Positions 60,811-64,000 of a stretch of DNA of 64,000 bases are shown here, piece by piece (position 1 is the first letter of the stretch; each line of letters begins with the position of its first letter). The notes under the pieces were generated by a model that was not told the DNA's origin, searched no databases, and worked only from the letters and a program-made list of their open reading frames with translations. The stretch is from contig NC_049916.1 of assembly GCF_001411555.2 (NCBI RefSeq), positions 6,572,001 to 6,636,000 of the forward strand, in the 5' to 3' direction. Made by a program: the position numbers and the translations under genes. The DNA is from Juglans regia (taxonomy: Eukaryota; Streptophyta; Magnoliopsida; Fagales; Juglandaceae).

Positions 60811-61060
60811 GGATGAAGAGGGAGAAAAAGGAAGAGAAGCTATGTGGTCTTCCAAGAGATGAAAATCACACCGCTTTTCAAGCTGATTATCTTAAAGCAA
60901 GATGGAACACTAGACATGATATATGTGGTGGTTCCATGTGTTGGCCAACTCTATCTGTGACTGGCTGATTGAGAGAGAGAGAGAGAGGGAGAGAGAGAAG
61001 GGTAGTTTTGTCATTTGGGCTCTATCATTATCATACTCCATATATAGTTCCTTTCCTTTC
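60811..61060 (-). promoter_or_regulatory. Leader and core promoter region of the Dof gene
   Basis: On the minus strand a TATA-like CTATATATGG (about 61038-61047) lies some 230 bp before the start codon. A GA/CT-rich run (60970-61001) lies between it and the ATG and probably falls in the leader. A long TA repeat (61102-61132) lies further upstream. Transcription start not known. Confidence 0.4.
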
Positions 61061-61101
61061 TTCTTTTTCTTTCCCCTATAACATTTATATGTACGGCAAT
61101 C

Positions 61102-61135
<34 letters not shown>

Positions 61136-61850
61136 CCAAGGGTACATACTAGGTTTGATCACTGCAGCTAGGTGTTGATGATCTCAGCTTACATGATTTC
61201 TTAATTTCCACCCATTTAATTTCTAAATGTTTGACAAAAAAGGAGGGGCTAGCTTCTCCTACGTACAGTGTTGTTATTTTTTCTCAGACTCAAGATCAGT
61301 ATGTAATATGTATGTAGAAATTATATATAGAAGAATATTTGATCATGTGTACACGCATGCATGCAGTACTACTGCAAAAGTTACCATAGCTTTTTATCTT
61401 TTTAAAGTTCCAGTTAGTCAATCTTATTCTTTGCAGGCGTCTTTTTGCTCATGACATTGGACTTTAGTACTGGCTTCTCTTTTTTTCAGACCAGAGAATG
61501 AGTAGTACTACTGGGATTCTTTCCTCTTTTCCTTATCTTCAGTTATTTTATTTTATTTTATCAAGTCTTTTTTTTTTTAAATGTTTTTTGGTTGATTGTG
61601 TTGGGGCCTGGGGGGAGACAGAGAGAATTGTAGGTCGGTTTCAAAGGTTGAATCTGCAGCCTTGTGGGTTGTGGCTCTAATGCGTCCAACGAGGAATGGC
61701 ATCCCTGCCATTGTTCCGACGTTACGGTTGCGTTTAGGTGTTGAAGTGATTTAAAATGATTTGAATTGATATATAAATAATAACGAATTAAGATGTTTGA
61801 GTAGATTTTATGAATCCATTGAATCTATAGAATTATTTACTATATTTCGG
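61060..61850. other. Upstream intergenic region of the Dof gene, no gene seen
   Basis: AT-rich with a TA run at 61102-61132 and a T-rich part near 61568. Open frames are short and lack domains. Confidence 0.5.
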
Positions 61851-61854
61851 GGCA

Positions 61855-62192
61855 TGCAATTATGTGTAACGATGGAGATCAACAGACTCATGGTGGAAAG
61901 TGATTGTTTACTCATGGCGAGGGAATTGCAAGCTAAAGAGGATTCAGATGTTATGTAAGGTATTCTATTGCGTGAAGTCAGAAAGAGTCTGATGTTATTT
62001 GAAGATTGCGCGCTCTATTCAACATGTAAGCCGATTGGGTAATGAGGTTGCTCATAGCCTTGCTAGGTTTGCTTGTAATGATGTGGTGTGATTATATTCC
62101 AGATTTTATTTCTTAAGTTGTATGACTTGATAAATGTCTGTAATCACTTCTTTAATATGAATGATAGTTTGTTTTGTTATAAAAAAAAAAAA
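61855..62192 (+). pseudogene. 5'-truncated LINE: RNase H fragment with poly(A) tail
   Basis: Broken frames hold MEINRLMVESDCLLMAREL (about 61875), then after a stop and shift IQHVSRLGNEVAHSLARFAC (about 62018-62080), which is the C-terminal RNase H signature (H...N.VAH.LA). After a stop there is a short 3' UTR and a run of A at about 62180-62191. The layout (3' fragment plus A tail) is what a 5'-truncated LINE insertion leaves. Confidence 0.7.
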
Positions 62193-62744
62193 TTAGTTCA
62201 TGACTTAGGAATTACTCGAGGAGAAATAATATATATTAGATAAAATTTAATTTATAAATTCAATCACGTATTAAATTTAAAAAATATTTTAGTTATAAAG
62301 AAATTTTATAAAAATAAATTTACAAACTAATGTAATTTGATGTGGTATATTAGAATATAAAATTATTATTATTATAAATAAATCTAATATATTATATAAA
62401 ATCATGTCAATTGATAAATTTAAGATTATTGTAATATATCTCATTAAATTTACTTGTAGAGCAGTAAGAAAAGTTATGATAGATTAAAAAAAAAAAAAAA
62501 AAAAAACATAGACGAGACTCGAGAGAATGAATGTAAAAAGGACCCCACTAGCTAAAAAAAAACCAGAAATATCGAAGGAATAGAGTGTACAAAGGTAGCC
62601 ATGTAATAAAGTCTCAGATGTCTATGTGACAACGACTTTCTCTAAAGCTGAGCGTGCGATAGTCTCCTCAGGAAAATAATAATATTGCGTGCATCCCTAT
62701 GAACACAAAATGTATATTTAATTGGGGAATAATAAAGTATTTTT
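62193..62744. other. Intergenic, AT-rich, no gene
   Basis: A diverged family A-like palindrome may be present at about 62285-62440. An A run lies at about 62488-62507. No coding frame. Confidence 0.45.
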
Positions 62745-63410
62745 TTTTAAGAGTAACACTACCGTTATCATTGGGAGTAGGGGTGGGCAGTCGGATTCAG
62801 ATCCGGATATCCGATCGTAATCAGATCTGAATTTGGATCCAAATTTTAAAAATTGGACGATTAATCGTATGAATTAATTTGGAAATAATTTGGATAAATA
62901 ACTGAATTCAATCTGGATATTCAGATTTTTTTTTTCTTTTTTGGCTATAAATCCGGATATCCTGATTGTAATCGGATTTAATTCAGATTTAGATATTCGG
63001 ATTGTAACCGGATTTATTAATAATTTTTTTTTAAAAAAATGTTAAAATTAAAAAAAAAAAATTTATAGTAATTTTTTTTTAAAAGGGGACCCGATTACAA
63101 ATAATCGAGTCATAAAACCGGATTCGTAACCGGATCTGAGTTTCTCTCAACCACCCAGCTGTAATCCAGGCGATAACCACTCGAATGCACCCGGATTCTA
63201 GGTTTCAAACCATACCAGGCAAAAAATAAGCCCGATTCTACACCCCTAGTTGGGAGCTCTCGTTAGTGTATTTTATGTATTTTTTTTTTTGTTCTTTTTT
63301 TACATACATTTTTTTAATACTTTTAATAAAAAAATTCATAACATTATTAGTAAAAATACTTCCTTAATCATGAAGTAAAAAAAAAAAAATCCCGAGAGCC
63401 CGAGCGAGAA
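62745..63410. mobile_element. MITE family B copy, split by a hAT-like element
   Basis: The left arm (AGAGTAACACTACCGTTATCATTGGGAG) and right arm (GTTGGGAGCTCTCGTTAGTG ... ATACTTCCTTAATCATGAAG ... CCCGAGAGCCCGAGCG) match family B at 1116-1325 in layout and words. They are separated by the 62778-63248 element. Confidence 0.5.
62778..63248. mobile_element. hAT-like element with CCGGAT/TAATCGGAT word arms, 471 bp
   Basis: It starts TAGGGGTGGGCAGTCGGATT and ends, inverted, TAGGGGTGTAGAATCGGGC. The flanks ATTGGGAG (62770-62777) and GTTGGGAG (63249-63256) agree at seven of eight positions. The left arm contains ATCCGGATATCCGATCG, AATCCGGATATCC and ATTGTAACCGGATT; the right arm has ACCGGATTCGTAACCGG and CACCCGGATTC. 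The centre is T/A-rich and non-coding. Confidence 0.75.
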
Positions 63411-64000
63411 GACTATTATTGTTCATTTATTAAATCATGCACACCTATTTGCCAAGGAAAAAATAATAATATTTGCTATCCTAATTATCTATTTTCCCTT
63501 TTTCAAGAAGATTTAATATGAAAAATCGCTTTTGAAAATATCAAAACAATTTATTATTGTACATGGTTAGTCAAGTAATAGTCTGTTGTATATTTTTGAA
63601 ATTTTTTTATTAACACCAGATGTCCAAGAAAAAAAGTCTCAACTAATTTCAAAATTTTCCAAGCTTTCGACATAAAGCCTCTTCAAATACAAAATTCGTC
63701 ACAATTGTTGTAACTCCTCAATCTCATGTTATAGATATGGATAATTCATAAAAGAAAAAATTTAATTGTAAACAATTTTGTACACTAATATGTACACTCA
63801 TTCAATATGATTGGTCAGAAAGTAAATTTTATTGAAAACAATATTAATTTGAATTTAAAATATAAAGACAATAATATTAATACACAGATTGATTCACAAA
63901 TTTACTTGTCCATAACAAAACTCTTCATAAAATTAGGACCACAAGAGTGGCCCCGAGAATTTCTACCTAGAAGTGTAAAATACATTTTTTTTTATTTTGT
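63411..64000. other. AT-rich right edge, no gene seen
   Basis: Nothing recognisable in either strand. Confidence 0.5.

Noticed and set aside
1..64000. CRISPR arrays, bacterial operons, tRNA or rRNA genes
   Set aside because: No spaced direct-repeat array and no tRNA- or rRNA-like sequence was recognised; the sequence is eukaryotic nuclear DNA.

Overview
This window is plant nuclear DNA from a woody eudicot. The evidence is GT-AG introns, AT-rich intergenic DNA, AT and AG microsatellites, and plant-type protein families (Dof, PPR, nuclear-speckle RRM, Yippee). The mix of short inverted-repeat transposons and LINE ORF1 type recalls Juglandaceae (walnut, hickory), but that placement is from memory and was not tested.

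Six host genes can be supported. From left to right they are: (1) the 5' part of an F-box gene on the minus strand (exon 1 2256-2334, exon 2 447-606), which continues off the left edge; (2) a six-exon nuclear-speckle RRM protein gene on the minus strand (10958-19367), whose 5.8 kb first intron holds a decayed LINE; (3) a two-exon Yippee-like gene on the plus strand (26475-27501); (4) a five-exon gene on the plus strand resembling the Cdc14/SIN-component family (28785-32720); (5) a PPR gene of the E/E+ class on the minus strand (33022-35727); (6) a Dof transcription factor gene on the minus strand, with a tiny 8-codon first exon that is easy to miss (59428-60810). A decayed oligopeptide-transporter (OPT) pseudogene lies at about 7516-8405 on the minus strand. 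The host genes are unrelated in function and show no operon-like logic.

Most of the rest is transposon-derived. There are two copia remnants (about 6565-7505 with a 3' LTR, and 54120-55790), a CACTA/TNP2-type transposase pseudogene (about 43261-48110), a LINE with ORF1 but no ORF2 (about 13990-16505), two RNase H-like LINE fragments (3712-3981 and 61855-62192), a likely 2.9 kb solo LTR (20280-23219) and a complete 428 bp TRIM with a target duplication inside an intron (31496-31923). Small DNA transposons with readable target duplications are a 176 bp hAT MITE inside a copia element, a 498 bp Tourist-like MITE inside the CACTA pseudogene and a 138 bp CACTA-type MITE. Three further short repeat families recur many times.

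The most unusual signal is a set of hAT-like elements (36355-39029, 40854-41609, 62778-63248, probably 52447-53259). They share TAGGGGTG-type ends and, in three cases, 8-bp target duplications. Their arms are built from degenerate short-word arrays, and the word differs between elements. Large stretches (39.0-43.2, 48.1-52.0, 55.8-58.9 and 63.4-64 kb) are AT-rich and show no supportable gene.
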